In this document: in pieces, positions 6,565-12,239 of the stretch
Layout of the letters: each line of letters starts with the position of its first letter
Position numbering within the stretch: position 1 is the first letter of the stretch
Assembly (NCBI GenBank): GCA_030639305.1
Contig: DAOWCY010000210.1
Coordinates: forward strand, 1 to 12,239
Length of the DNA: 12,239 nucleotides
Direction of reading: 5' to 3'
Source: JAGLQA01 sp023135565
GTDB taxonomy: Bacteria; Acidobacteriota; Aminicenantia; UBA2199
Notes under the pieces: model-generated
What the model saw: only the letters and a program-made list of their open reading frames with translations
The model's database searches: none
Told to the model about the DNA's origin: nothing
Program-made: the position numbers and the translations under genes

Positions 6565-8292
6565 ATGAAAATAGACAAAATATTAGTTTCGGTACTGCAG
6601 CGCCGCTTTAAGTCCATCACCGAAGAGATGAGCATCGTATTGACGCGCACCACCCGTTCGCCTATTTTATGTGAAGCCAAAGACTTTGTCACCGGGCTTT
6701 ACGACGCCAAAGGCAAGATGCTGGAACAAACCGAGAACCTGCCTATACTATCATTTTCTCTCGGCCCGGTGTGCGAATATATCATCGATTATTTCGGCGC
6801 AGAAATATATCCCGGCGACGTTATCTTTCATAATGATGTTTTTTCCATGGGCAACCAGAACAACGACGTCGCCGTTTACAAACCTATTTTTTATAAAGAC
6901 AAATTAGTAGCCTGGGCCGCGGCCAAAGGTCATCAAGCCGACATCGGCGGCGCTGTTGCCGGAGGTTACAATCCCCGCGCCACCGAAGTCTGGCAGGAGG
7001 CGCTGCGCATACCGCCGGTCAAAGTCTACGAAAAAGGCAAACTTCGCAAAGACGTCTGGGATCTTATTTTTGCCAACATCCGCTTCGACATCGTGGCAGC
7101 CGACATGAGAGCCCAGATCGGTTCCTGCGTAGTCGGTGAAAGAGGCATCCTGAAGTTAGTAGAGAAATACGGTTTCGATGTCTTCGAATCTCACAAAGAG
7201 TATCTTTTCGATTCCACGGAAAGCATGATGGCCGCAGAGATCAAAACCATCCCCAACGGCACATATCACGGCGAAGCCACCGTTTATTACGACGGCTTAA
7301 CCCCCGGCTCCACCTACAAGATAAGAGTTGAGATAACCGTAAAAGATGAGCAGATCAATTTCGATTATTCGGCAACCGACGGCCAGACCCCCGGTTTTGT
7401 CAACGGCACGTATACATCCAGTGCCAGCGCGACTTTGCTCACTTTCTTGCAAATGGTGAACCCCGACATGCCCCATAACGACGGTATGGTCAGACCGGTA
7501 AAAATTGTCATCCCGGCAGGCACCATCCTCAATGCCAAATACCCCGCTGCCACAACTTTCGGCAACCATCTCTGTCCGCCCAATGCGGACGCCATTATGA
7601 GGGCCCTATCACAAGCCATACCGGGCAGGATAACCGCCGGTTGGAACCAACTGCTTTGTTATTTAACCACCGGCATCGACAGCCGCAAAAACAGCAATTA
7701 TGTAGACATCGGTTTTTTGGGATTAAAAGGCGGATCGGGAGCCACCAAAGGCGTAGACGGTTATGACCATATCGGCATGATCGACGCCAGCGGCGGTTTA
7801 TTAGACCAGGATTACGAAATGTTCGAACAGCAGACCCCGCACCTATTGTTAAAACACAGTTACTGGAAAGATTCAGCCGGAGCCGGGCAGTGGCGCGGCG
7901 GACTCGGCGTGGAAACCAAATTCAAGATCGGCGGCGAAAAGACCAAAGTGGTAACCTTCGGCGACGGTGATATAGAGCCTGCTTTCGGGCTTTTCGGCGG
8001 CAAAGACTCTACGTTGAATAAGATCGAACTACAATATCCCGACGGTGAGGTTTATCAAACTACCACCAAAGACTTAATAGAAAACGTAGCGCCCGGCACC
8101 GTACTTTTCCAATTAGCCGGCGGCGGCGGCGGTTACGGCGATCCCCATTTGCGCGACGCGGACAAAGTAGCCCGGGAAGTCAGGAACGGCATTATCAGCA
8201 TCGAGCAAGCAAAAGAGAGTTACGGCGTAGTAGTAGACCCCGAAAGTTTCGAGGCAGACCAGGAAGCCACGAGTAAATTGAGAAACAAATGA
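6565..8292 (+). CDS. HyuB-like catalytic subunit (hydantoinase B/acetone carboxylase alpha family)
   Basis: The 575-residue protein is the partner of the HyuA-like ATPase just upstream. The N-terminal EAKDFVTGLYDAKGKML, the central FGNHLCPPNADA and the C-terminal GGGGGYGDP are family hallmarks, and the length is normal. In acetone carboxylase a metal is bound by His and Asp of an H-x-x-D motif and a His 22 residues after that Asp. Here the motif reads Q98-N-N-D101 and the later His is H123 (GHQADIGG), so one ligand His has become Gln and the usual HH has become HQ. Either the metal site is altered or the enzyme has another mechanism. GGAGG at 6554-6558 fixes the start. A frame-linked partner and shared repeats suggest co-expression with HyuA. 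The substrate cannot be named. Confidence 0.9.
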   Translation: MKIDKILVSVLQRRFKSITEEMSIVLTRTTRSPILCEAKDFVTGLYDAKGKMLEQTENLPILSFSLGPVCEYIIDYFGAEIYPGDVIFHNDVFSMGNQNNDVAVYKPIFYKDKLVAWAAAKGHQADIGGAVAGGYNPRATEVWQEALRIPPVKVYEKGKLRKDVWDLIFANIRFDIVAADMRAQIGSCVVGERGILKLVEKYGFDVFESHKEYLFDSTESMMAAEIKTIPNGTYHGEATVYYDGLTPGSTYKIRVEITVKDEQINFDYSATDGQTPGFVNGTYTSSASATLLTFLQMVNPDMPHNDGMVRPVKIVIPAGTILNAKYPAATTFGNHLCPPNADAIMRALSQAIPGRITAGWNQLLCYLTTGIDSRKNSNYVDIGFLGLKGGSGATKGVDGYDHIGMIDASGGLLDQDYEMFEQQTPHLLLKHSYWKDSAGAGQWRGGLGVETKFKIGGEKTKVVTFGDGDIEPAFGLFGGKDSTLNKIELQYPDGEVYQTTTKDLIENVAPGTVLFQLAGGGGGYGDPHLRDADKVAREVRNGIISIEQAKESYGVVVDPESFEADQEATSKLRNK

Positions 8293-8320
8293 ACAAAAAG
8301 ATATTACCGCGCAGCGGTTT

Positions 8321-8443
8321 ATCAGAAGTTTTTTGGAGGAGCCAATGAATGGCGCTTCTCGGGTTAGAAAAGCGCATCGCTCATCAGAAGTTTTTGGAAG
8401 TCCAGAAACCTTTTTTCCAAAAAGGTTTTTGGCCGCCGGAGGC
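8321..8443 (+). repeat. Dispersed repeat, diverged copy D
   Basis: From 8321 the sequence resembles the tandem units at 4032-4205: both share agccaatga, tagaaaagc and atcgctca in the same order. Its internal stem is GCGCTT/AAGCGC (8352-8357 with 8370-8375), where the other units have GGCTT/AAGCT, so both sides of the stem changed together. A 10-bp hairpin AAACCTTTTT/AAAAAGGTTT follows (8406-8428), and the element ends in GCCGGAGGC (8435-8443). Here the GGAGG has no start codon near it, and the next gene uses its own site at 8497-8503. The rest of the 219-bp gap is A-rich leader. Confidence 0.65.
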
Positions 8444-8511
8444 AAATATAAAAATAAGAGAAAAAAAATCTTTTCCCATTTACAAAGCAAAGGGAAAAAG
8501 GAGGAATATAA

Positions 8512-10461
8512 ATGAAACCTGGAGCAAAGAAGTACCCTCACATTTTCCAGCCGGGCAAAATCGGCAAAATGGAGGTCAAGAATCGCATTAAGTACGCTTC
8601 TACAGAAACCAATTTTAATTTCGGCGACGGTTTCGTGGCAGACAAGGAAGTCGCTTACATGGAAGCGCAGGCCCGCGGCGGCGCCGGGATGGTCACCACC
8701 CAGGGCGCTTACACCGACCCCCGCGGCGAAGGCCAGGGATATGTCGGCATGATGGGCATCTGGGACGATAAGTTCATCCCCGGATTAAAGAAGATCGCCG
8801 ACGCCATTCACAAACACGGTTCCAAAGCCGTTTTACAGCTCATGCACTGCGGCCGCGTGGGCGGCATCAACATCGACTACACAGTCGGTCCTTCGCCGGT
8901 CAAACAGCGCATACCCCGTTTCCGCGAACCGGTGGAAATGACCAAAGAACAAATCCAAACCGCCATCGCAGAGCATATCCAGGGCGCCAGGCGCACCGTA
9001 GAAGCCGGTTACGACGCCGTCGAAATCTCAGGCATTGTCGGCTACCTGATCTCCAATTTCGTATCCAGTTACACCAATGTGCGCACCGATGAGTACGGCG
9101 GTTCGATAGCAGGCAGAGCCAAATTCATGACCGATATTGTCAGCGGCATCCGCAAAGCAATCGGCCCCGACTACCCCATCATCATCCGCCTCTGCGCCGA
9201 CGAACTGCTCAGCGACCGCGGCGGCAATGCACCCGAAGACTCGCTGCAAATAATCCAGTTGGCCGAAAAAGCCGGGGCGGATTGTTTATCTGTTACAGCA
9301 GGCTGGCAAGAATCAGCGGTATCGGTTATTTCCAGGGACTGCGAAATGGGCCAGTGGCTCTACTTAGCCAAAAAGGTACGGGAAGCCCTGAAACCCGAAA
9401 CTAAGGTTTCCATGGCCTACCGGCTTTTCCTGCCCGAATATCCTGAGAAAGCTATATCGGCCGGAGAGCTTGATTTTTGGGAAATGTGCCGTCCCATGAT
9501 AGCCGACCCCTTCCTGCCTAACAAAATTTTAGAAGACCGGCAGAAGGATATTATTCCCTGTATGGCCTGTAATCTTTGTTTAGCCCGGCTTTTTCGCGAC
9601 GCCGAGTTGAACTGCATGGTGCGTCCCTCATTAGGTCATGAATCCGAGCCGGAATATGGCTTTTACGGTTTCCCCAAAACCGAACACCCCAAGAAGGTAT
9701 GGATTATCGGAGCCGGGATTGCCGGTTTGCAGGCAGCAGGTATTGCCGCCGAAAAAGGCCACAAAGTCACAGTCACCGAAAAGAGCGACCATATTGGCGG
9801 GCAGGCAGCTACCGCGGCCAACGGCCCCCACGGAGACGAAGAGTTCATGCGCTTGGTCGATTATTTGAAAGACTACTGTGAGCAGGGCAAAGTTACTTTT
9901 GAAATGGGCAAAGCAGTCAGCGCCGAAGAGGTCAAAGACAGCGACGCCGATTATATTATAGTAGCCACCGGCGCTGTACCGCAGAGTGAACTGCCCGGAG
10001 CGGACAGAGAAAACGTAGTCTCCTGTTTAGATGTCATGGACGGAAAAGTGGAACCCGGCAAGCGGGTTACTATCCTCGGTTCCGGAGGCGTAGCAATTTC
10101 TACTGCCTTGTTTCTTATCGAGAAGGGCGGTTGTGAAATTTCCTTAGTGCATACCGGTAAGAAGCCTGGAGCGGATGTCAATCCCAGTTATATCTGGCGT
10201 TACATGAAAAAGCTCAAACAAGGCGGTGTGAACCGCGTCGCTTTTTCGAAGGCCAAAGAGATCACCGGTAAAGGGATCGTAGTAGACACCCCCGACGGTG
10301 AGAAGGTTGTTGAAGCCGACACGGTTATATTGGCTGACATGGCTCCTGTGAGCGAGCTTTGCAAAGTGCGTAAAGGCGTGTATACTATAGGTGATGCCAT
10401 GATCACGCGGCGAGGTAATTCGGCTATTTTGGACGGCTACAAAATGGGAATGAGGCTATAG
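8512..10461 (+). CDS. Old-yellow-enzyme/TMADH-type flavin and FeS oxidoreductase
   Basis: The 649-residue protein has the three-part build of 2,4-dienoyl-CoA reductase, enoate reductase and trimethylamine dehydrogenase. An FMN TIM barrel comes first (about 1-345), then a 4Fe-4S site with C350, C353, C356 and C368, then an FAD/NAD(P) region with GAGIAG (400-405) and a second GSGGVA (523-528). The cysteine spacing C-x2-C-x2-C resembles TMADH, and ADPFLP before it is also TMADH-like. Y178 in GYLISNF matches the proton donor of E. coli FadH (Y166). The FadH motif WHE, with H252, is WQE here (265-267). It probably reduces or oxidises an enoyl-type intermediate. AAAGGAGG at 8496-8503 fixes the start. 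Its stop codon overlaps the ribosome site of the ferredoxin gene, so the two are surely co-translated. Confidence 0.9.
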   Translation: MKPGAKKYPHIFQPGKIGKMEVKNRIKYASTETNFNFGDGFVADKEVAYMEAQARGGAGMVTTQGAYTDPRGEGQGYVGMMGIWDDKFIPGLKKIADAIHKHGSKAVLQLMHCGRVGGINIDYTVGPSPVKQRIPRFREPVEMTKEQIQTAIAEHIQGARRTVEAGYDAVEISGIVGYLISNFVSSYTNVRTDEYGGSIAGRAKFMTDIVSGIRKAIGPDYPIIIRLCADELLSDRGGNAPEDSLQIIQLAEKAGADCLSVTAGWQESAVSVISRDCEMGQWLYLAKKVREALKPETKVSMAYRLFLPEYPEKAISAGELDFWEMCRPMIADPFLPNKILEDRQKDIIPCMACNLCLARLFRDAELNCMVRPSLGHESEPEYGFYGFPKTEHPKKVWIIGAGIAGLQAAGIAAEKGHKVTVTEKSDHIGGQAATAANGPHGDEEFMRLVDYLKDYCEQGKVTFEMGKAVSAEEVKDSDADYIIVATGAVPQSELPGADRENVVSCLDVMDGKVEPGKRVTILGSGGVAISTALFLIEKGGCEISLVHTGKKPGADVNPSYIWRYMKKLKQGGVNRVAFSKAKEITGKGIVVDTPDGEKVVEADTVILADMAPVSELCKVRKGVYTIGDAMITRRGNSAILDGYKMGMRL

Positions 10462-10470
10462 GAGATAAAA

Positions 10471-10767
10471 ATGATTCCGAAAGTAGATGTATTTAAGTGT
10501 GATGGGTGCGGTGTTTGTGTCAAGCGCTGCCCCGCCCATATAATGGGTTTGATAAAGAATAAAGCCGCGCTGTTGGTTGATTTATGTGAAGAGTGCGGTA
10601 TCTGTGCCGAGGTATGTCCGATAGAGGCCATACATTTCCGTTTGCCTACGAAAGCCATCGAGGAGATGGATGAGTGTTATGAATCGCCTCGTTTAGACAG
10701 GCCCACGCCCGGCAACTGGAGTGTTGGCGTGCCGCGTGGTTACGACGGCGAAGGGCATTATAATTAA
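10471..10767 (+). CDS. 2[4Fe-4S] ferredoxin with an extended tail
   Basis: The 98-residue protein has two full cluster motifs: C10-x2-C13-x2-C16-x3-C20-P and C39-x2-C42-x2-C45-x3-C49-P. It should carry electrons in the cytoplasm. The gene starts 9 bases after the flavoenzyme gene, with AGGAGA overlapping that gene's stop, so it is the likely redox partner or a bound subunit of the flavoenzyme. Unlike a plain clostridial ferredoxin (about 55-60 residues), it has some 48 further residues rich in Pro, Gly and Arg, with PGNWSVGVPRGYDGEGHYN at the end. This tail has no cysteines at cluster spacing and may be a docking segment. Confidence 0.92.
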   Translation: MIPKVDVFKCDGCGVCVKRCPAHIMGLIKNKAALLVDLCEECGICAEVCPIEAIHFRLPTKAIEEMDECYESPRLDRPTPGNWSVGVPRGYDGEGHYN

Positions 10768-10809
10768 GGGTGAGGCTCACCCAATAAGACACACCCCGTC
10801 ACTTCGGGG
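10768..10809 (+). other. Two hairpins after the ferredoxin gene
   Basis: GGGTGA/TCACCC (10768-10782, loop GGC) begins at the base after the stop codon. CCCCG/CGGGG (10794-10809) follows. Neither has a T-run on the plus strand, so they are more likely 3'-end protection or processing sites than terminators. Confidence 0.5.
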
Positions 10810-10810
10810 C

Positions 10811-10860
10811 AAAAAATAAAAAGCCCCTCAGCGCCACCGCCTGGCAAGTCTCAAGAGGGG
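10811..10860 (-). terminator. Minus-strand rho-independent terminator, possible small RNA end
   Basis: Read on the minus strand, CCCCTC (10860-10855 side) pairs with GAGGGG (10829-10824 side) around an inner hairpin GCCA/TGGC, and a T-run with a single A follows (10822-10811). This is a textbook terminator, yet no minus-strand gene lies upstream nearer than 11525. AGAGGG at 10879-10874 could pair instead with the first arm, which would make an antiterminator. The stretch from about 10920 down to 10811 may therefore be a small RNA or attenuated leader antisense to the operon. Confidence 0.55.
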
Positions 10861-10933
10861 AATGTACTGGTAGCCCTCTCAGGGAGTTATCGATAATCTT
10901 CCGAGGTGCGTGTGAGCGCTTTTGATTTTAAAT

Positions 10934-10993
10934 TATAAAAAGTTTTGATCAAACTTTTTTAAAAGTTTGGCCCCCGGCAGGGTCGCCGAAGGC
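10934..10993 (+). repeat. Dispersed repeat, copy C
   Basis: The segment matches copy A at 52 and copy B (reversed) at 54 of 60 positions. The alternating AAAAAGTTT (10937-10945), AAACTTTTT (10951-10959) and AAAAGTTT (10961-10968) are kept. The end has drifted to GCCGAAGGC, which weakens the ribosome-site match. An ATG follows directly at 10995, but the downstream gene uses a better site (AGGAG 11004-11008) and the ATG at 11019. Confidence 0.8.
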
Positions 10994-11018
10994 CATGAAA
11001 TACAGGAGTAAAAAAAAC

Positions 11019-11438
11019 ATGAAAGTAAATAAAGTCGATCATATTTGTATAGCGGTAAAGAATTTAGAAGAAGCCAGGAAAAAATGGGAACCTTTGTTAG
11101 GCAAAGACAAGCCTGACGATGCTTATATCGACGAGCCGGAGAAGATCAACGTGGCGCGTTATTATCTTGGTGAAGTGGGATTCGAGTTGATGGAATCCAC
11201 CACCCCGGACGGTGCTGTAGCTAAACATATAGAGAAGCACGGTGAAGGCATAATGCTGGTATCTTTTAACGTAGACAACACCCGTGACTCCATAAAAGAA
11301 ATGGAAGGTAAAGGTTATCCTTTTATCGGCGGCGCCCGGCCATTCCGGGACTGTGAATTTGCCTTTGTGCATCCCAAAGCCACCAATGGTGTGTTATTGG
11401 AGTACATCGACGACAAGACCGAGGTGCCTAAGGATTAA
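11019..11438 (+). CDS. VOC-fold protein, methylmalonyl-CoA epimerase-like, altered metal site
   Basis: The 139-residue protein has the vicinal-oxygen-chelate fold and reads like methylmalonyl-CoA epimerase: VDHICIAVKNLEEA at the N-terminus, VAKHIEKHGEGI in the middle and FVHPKATNGVLLEYID near the end. True epimerases bind a divalent metal through two His and two acidic or amide residues. H8 and E128 are kept, but the GLHH segment is GIML here (77-80), so the second metal His is lost. It may have lost metal binding, changed reaction, or serve only to bind a CoA ester. Being last in an operon with a mutase supports a role in handling a branched dicarboxylyl-CoA. I prefer the ATG at 11019 (AGGAG at 11004-11008) to the in-frame ATG at 10995, which lies in a repeat. 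Confidence 0.85.
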   Translation: MKVNKVDHICIAVKNLEEARKKWEPLLGKDKPDDAYIDEPEKINVARYYLGEVGFELMESTTPDGAVAKHIEKHGEGIMLVSFNVDNTRDSIKEMEGKGYPFIGGARPFRDCEFAFVHPKATNGVLLEYIDDKTEVPKD

Positions 11439-11512
11439 GTTTTATTGATCCCGGCCTCGAGCAAGTTTAGGTCCTGTTTTCAGTCGAAGCGGGACCTTGC
11501 TTGTATTTTTTG
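11411..11512 (+). repeat. 102-bp direct repeat, copy 1
   Basis: The segment covers the last 9 codons with the stop of the VOC gene plus its terminator. It recurs 639 bp downstream at 12050-12151 with 4 differences and no gaps. One difference changes the last codon from Asp to Asn; the others fall in the spacer and the terminator bulge, so the terminator stem is intact in both. Confidence 0.95.
11460..11511 (+). terminator. Rho-independent terminator of the operon
   Basis: AGCAA (11460-11464) pairs with TTGCT (11497-11501) and GGTCC (11470-11474) with GGACC (11492-11496); a 5-base bulge separates the two stem parts. Six T follow at 11506-11511. It sits 21 bp after the VOC gene stop and is repeated at 12099-12150. 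Confidence 0.75.
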
Positions 11513-11524
11513 GTTAGGAATATC

Positions 11525-11941
11525 TTAAACAGCTATTTTGAGTTTCAGTTCCCGGACGTCTCTCTCCAATTCGAGAACTTTTTGTTCGATCCCCTGGTGT
11601 TCTTCCCGGCGTACAATGACCTCATATAGTCTATTCAGTCTATCATTGACATTCTCTATCCCGGTAATAAAATCATCTCTTACGGCATCGCTTCTTTGAG
11701 TTAAGTCTATTCTTACTGCATCTATTCTTTGGGTCAAGTCCTCTCTTAAAGTATCGATTTTTTTGTTCGTCTCGTCGATTCTTCTACTTTGATCGGCTAA
11801 TTGTGAATTCATATCGTCGAGTCTTTTATTGGTAAACTTCAACGGTAATCCTTCCATATCTTTTAATTCATCTTTAATTTTTGCAAATTCCGGCAGCAAT
11901 ATTTCTTCAAAAGTACTTGTTACAGCTCCTTCTATATCCAT
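11525..11941 (-). CDS. Coiled-coil protein of unknown function
   Basis: The 138-residue protein has no enzyme motif, signal peptide or membrane segment. After an N-terminal part with EILLPEFAKIKDELK (13-27), it becomes a long helix. Residues 57-89 show 11-residue repeats, with DLTQRIDAVRI followed by DLTQRSDAVRD, a hendecad coiled coil. The end is Glu/Lys/Arg-rich. It is likely to form parallel oligomers or to serve as a scaffold. AGGTA (11955-11951) is the likely ribosome site, and a strong promoter lies just upstream. The gene faces the operon end to end and sits between two 102-bp direct repeats, so it may be an insertion relative to the operon. I do not recognise a named family. Confidence 0.75.
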   Translation of the reverse strand: MDIEGAVTSTFEEILLPEFAKIKDELKDMEGLPLKFTNKRLDDMNSQLADQSRRIDETNKKIDTLREDLTQRIDAVRIDLTQRSDAVRDDFITGIENVNDRLNRLYEVIVRREEHQGIEQKVLELERDVRELKLKIAV

Positions 11942-11961
11942 TTTTTACTTTACCTATCAAT

Positions 11962-11990
11962 ATAATACATCAATAATCCCTAATTGTCAA
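11962..11990 (-). promoter_or_regulatory. Promoter of the coiled-coil gene
   Basis: On the minus strand TTGACA (11990-11985) and TATTAT (11967-11962) are spaced by 17 bp. The predicted start near 11955 leaves about 14 nt before the ATG, the same close packing as at the mutase operon. Confidence 0.75.
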
Positions 11991-12049
11991 CTACCCGGTT
12001 ATTTTGAGATTAACCTTTTTTACCTGTGGAGCGAAACGAACGCTAACCA

Positions 12050-12151
12050 CGACAAGACCGAGGTGCCTAAGAATTAAGTTTTCTTGTTCCCGGCCTCGAG
12101 CAAGCTTAGGTCCTGTTTTCAGTCGAAGCGGGACCTTGCTTGTATTTTTTG
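12050..12151 (+). repeat. 102-bp direct repeat, copy 2, with a second terminator
   Basis: This matches 11411-11512 at 98 of 102 positions and again ends in the terminator hairpin with T-run (12099-12150). The coding remnant (DKTEVPKN then stop) is not preceded by further VOC gene sequence, so only the 3' end was copied. Apart from the coiled-coil gene's promoter at 11962-11990, 11942-12049 holds nothing I can name. Confidence 0.93.
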
Positions 12152-12160
12152 CATGCTATA

Positions 12161-12208
12161 GCGCTCATTAAAATTGACCCGCCTGTGCTCATATAAATTG
12201 ACCCACCT
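12161..12208. mobile_element. Possible end of an IS21-family insertion sequence
   Basis: Two tandem 24-bp motifs, 12161-12184 and 12185-12208, match at 20 of 24 positions. Both contain GCTCAT, then AAATTGACCC and CCT. IS21-family elements carry repeated motifs of this kind at their ends as transposase-binding sites (family knowledge, from memory). The element would continue past the window edge; no transposase gene is visible. Confidence 0.45.
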
Positions 12209-12239
12209 GCGGACGTTCTGCATACGTTTTACTATCTTC

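Noticed and set aside
8113..8541. Minus-strand frame of 142 codons across the HyuB gene end
   Set aside because: It overlaps the real gene and the repeat region antisense, and has no recognisable domain.
10995..11018. Upstream in-frame ATG as the start of the VOC gene
   Set aside because: It directly follows the repeat end with a degraded ribosome site; AGGAG at 11004-11008 serves the ATG at 11019.

Overview
The window looks like a chromosomal segment of an anaerobic bacterium. A Clostridia/Peptococcaceae-type Firmicute or a syntrophic/sulfate-reducing deltaproteobacterium would fit. The pointers are strong GGAGG-type ribosome sites, consensus sigma-70-like promoters, a B12-dependent acyl-CoA mutase split into two subunits, a flavin/FeS reductase and a 2[4Fe-4S] ferredoxin. 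No rRNA or other phylogenetic marker is present, so the assignment is inference.

Layout. (1) 2-100: the last codons of an unidentified gene. (2) 151-220: a 13-bp perfect inverted repeat resembling a mobile-element end. (3) 230-1066: a CRISPR array of 12 repeats and 11 spacers with no cas genes in view. The partial left repeat, the ATTGAAAC repeat end on the minus strand and a minus-strand promoter at 1206-1234 all say it is transcribed right to left. (4) 1235-1716: no gene, but several hairpins. (5) 1717-11511: seven plus-strand genes behind a near-consensus promoter: B12-binding mutase subunit, mutase catalytic subunit, HyuA-like ATPase subunit, HyuB-like subunit, TMADH/dienoyl-CoA-reductase-type flavoenzyme, ferredoxin, and a VOC (methylmalonyl-CoA epimerase-like) protein followed by a terminator. 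(6) 11525-11941: a minus-strand coiled-coil protein with its own promoter, flanked by 102-bp direct repeats that copy the 3' end and terminator of the VOC gene. (7) 12161-12208: a tandem 24-bp motif resembling an IS21-family end.

How the genes may work together. The seven genes look like one catabolic module. HyuA/HyuB would perform an ATP-dependent carboxylation or amide/lactam-type hydrolysis, the flavoenzyme plus ferredoxin a redox step, and the mutase (with the epimerase-like protein) a B12-dependent carbon-skeleton rearrangement of a CoA thioester. Four of the enzymes carry substitutions at positions normally conserved in their families (mutase H328/Q330 equivalents, HyuB metal-site His, flavoenzyme WHE motif, VOC metal His). 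The set therefore probably does not run the textbook methylmalonyl-CoA pathway, and its substrate is unknown.

The most unusual non-coding signal is a dispersed structured repeat family that fills the long gaps between these genes. Three copies of about 60 bp (4207-4266; 6421-6480 inverted; 10934-10993) plus diverged relatives end in GCCGGAGGC or a close variant. In front of the HyuA gene this end is the ribosome-binding site itself. The repeats can form alternative hairpins that would hide or expose that site, and the longer units next to them show compensatory stem changes.
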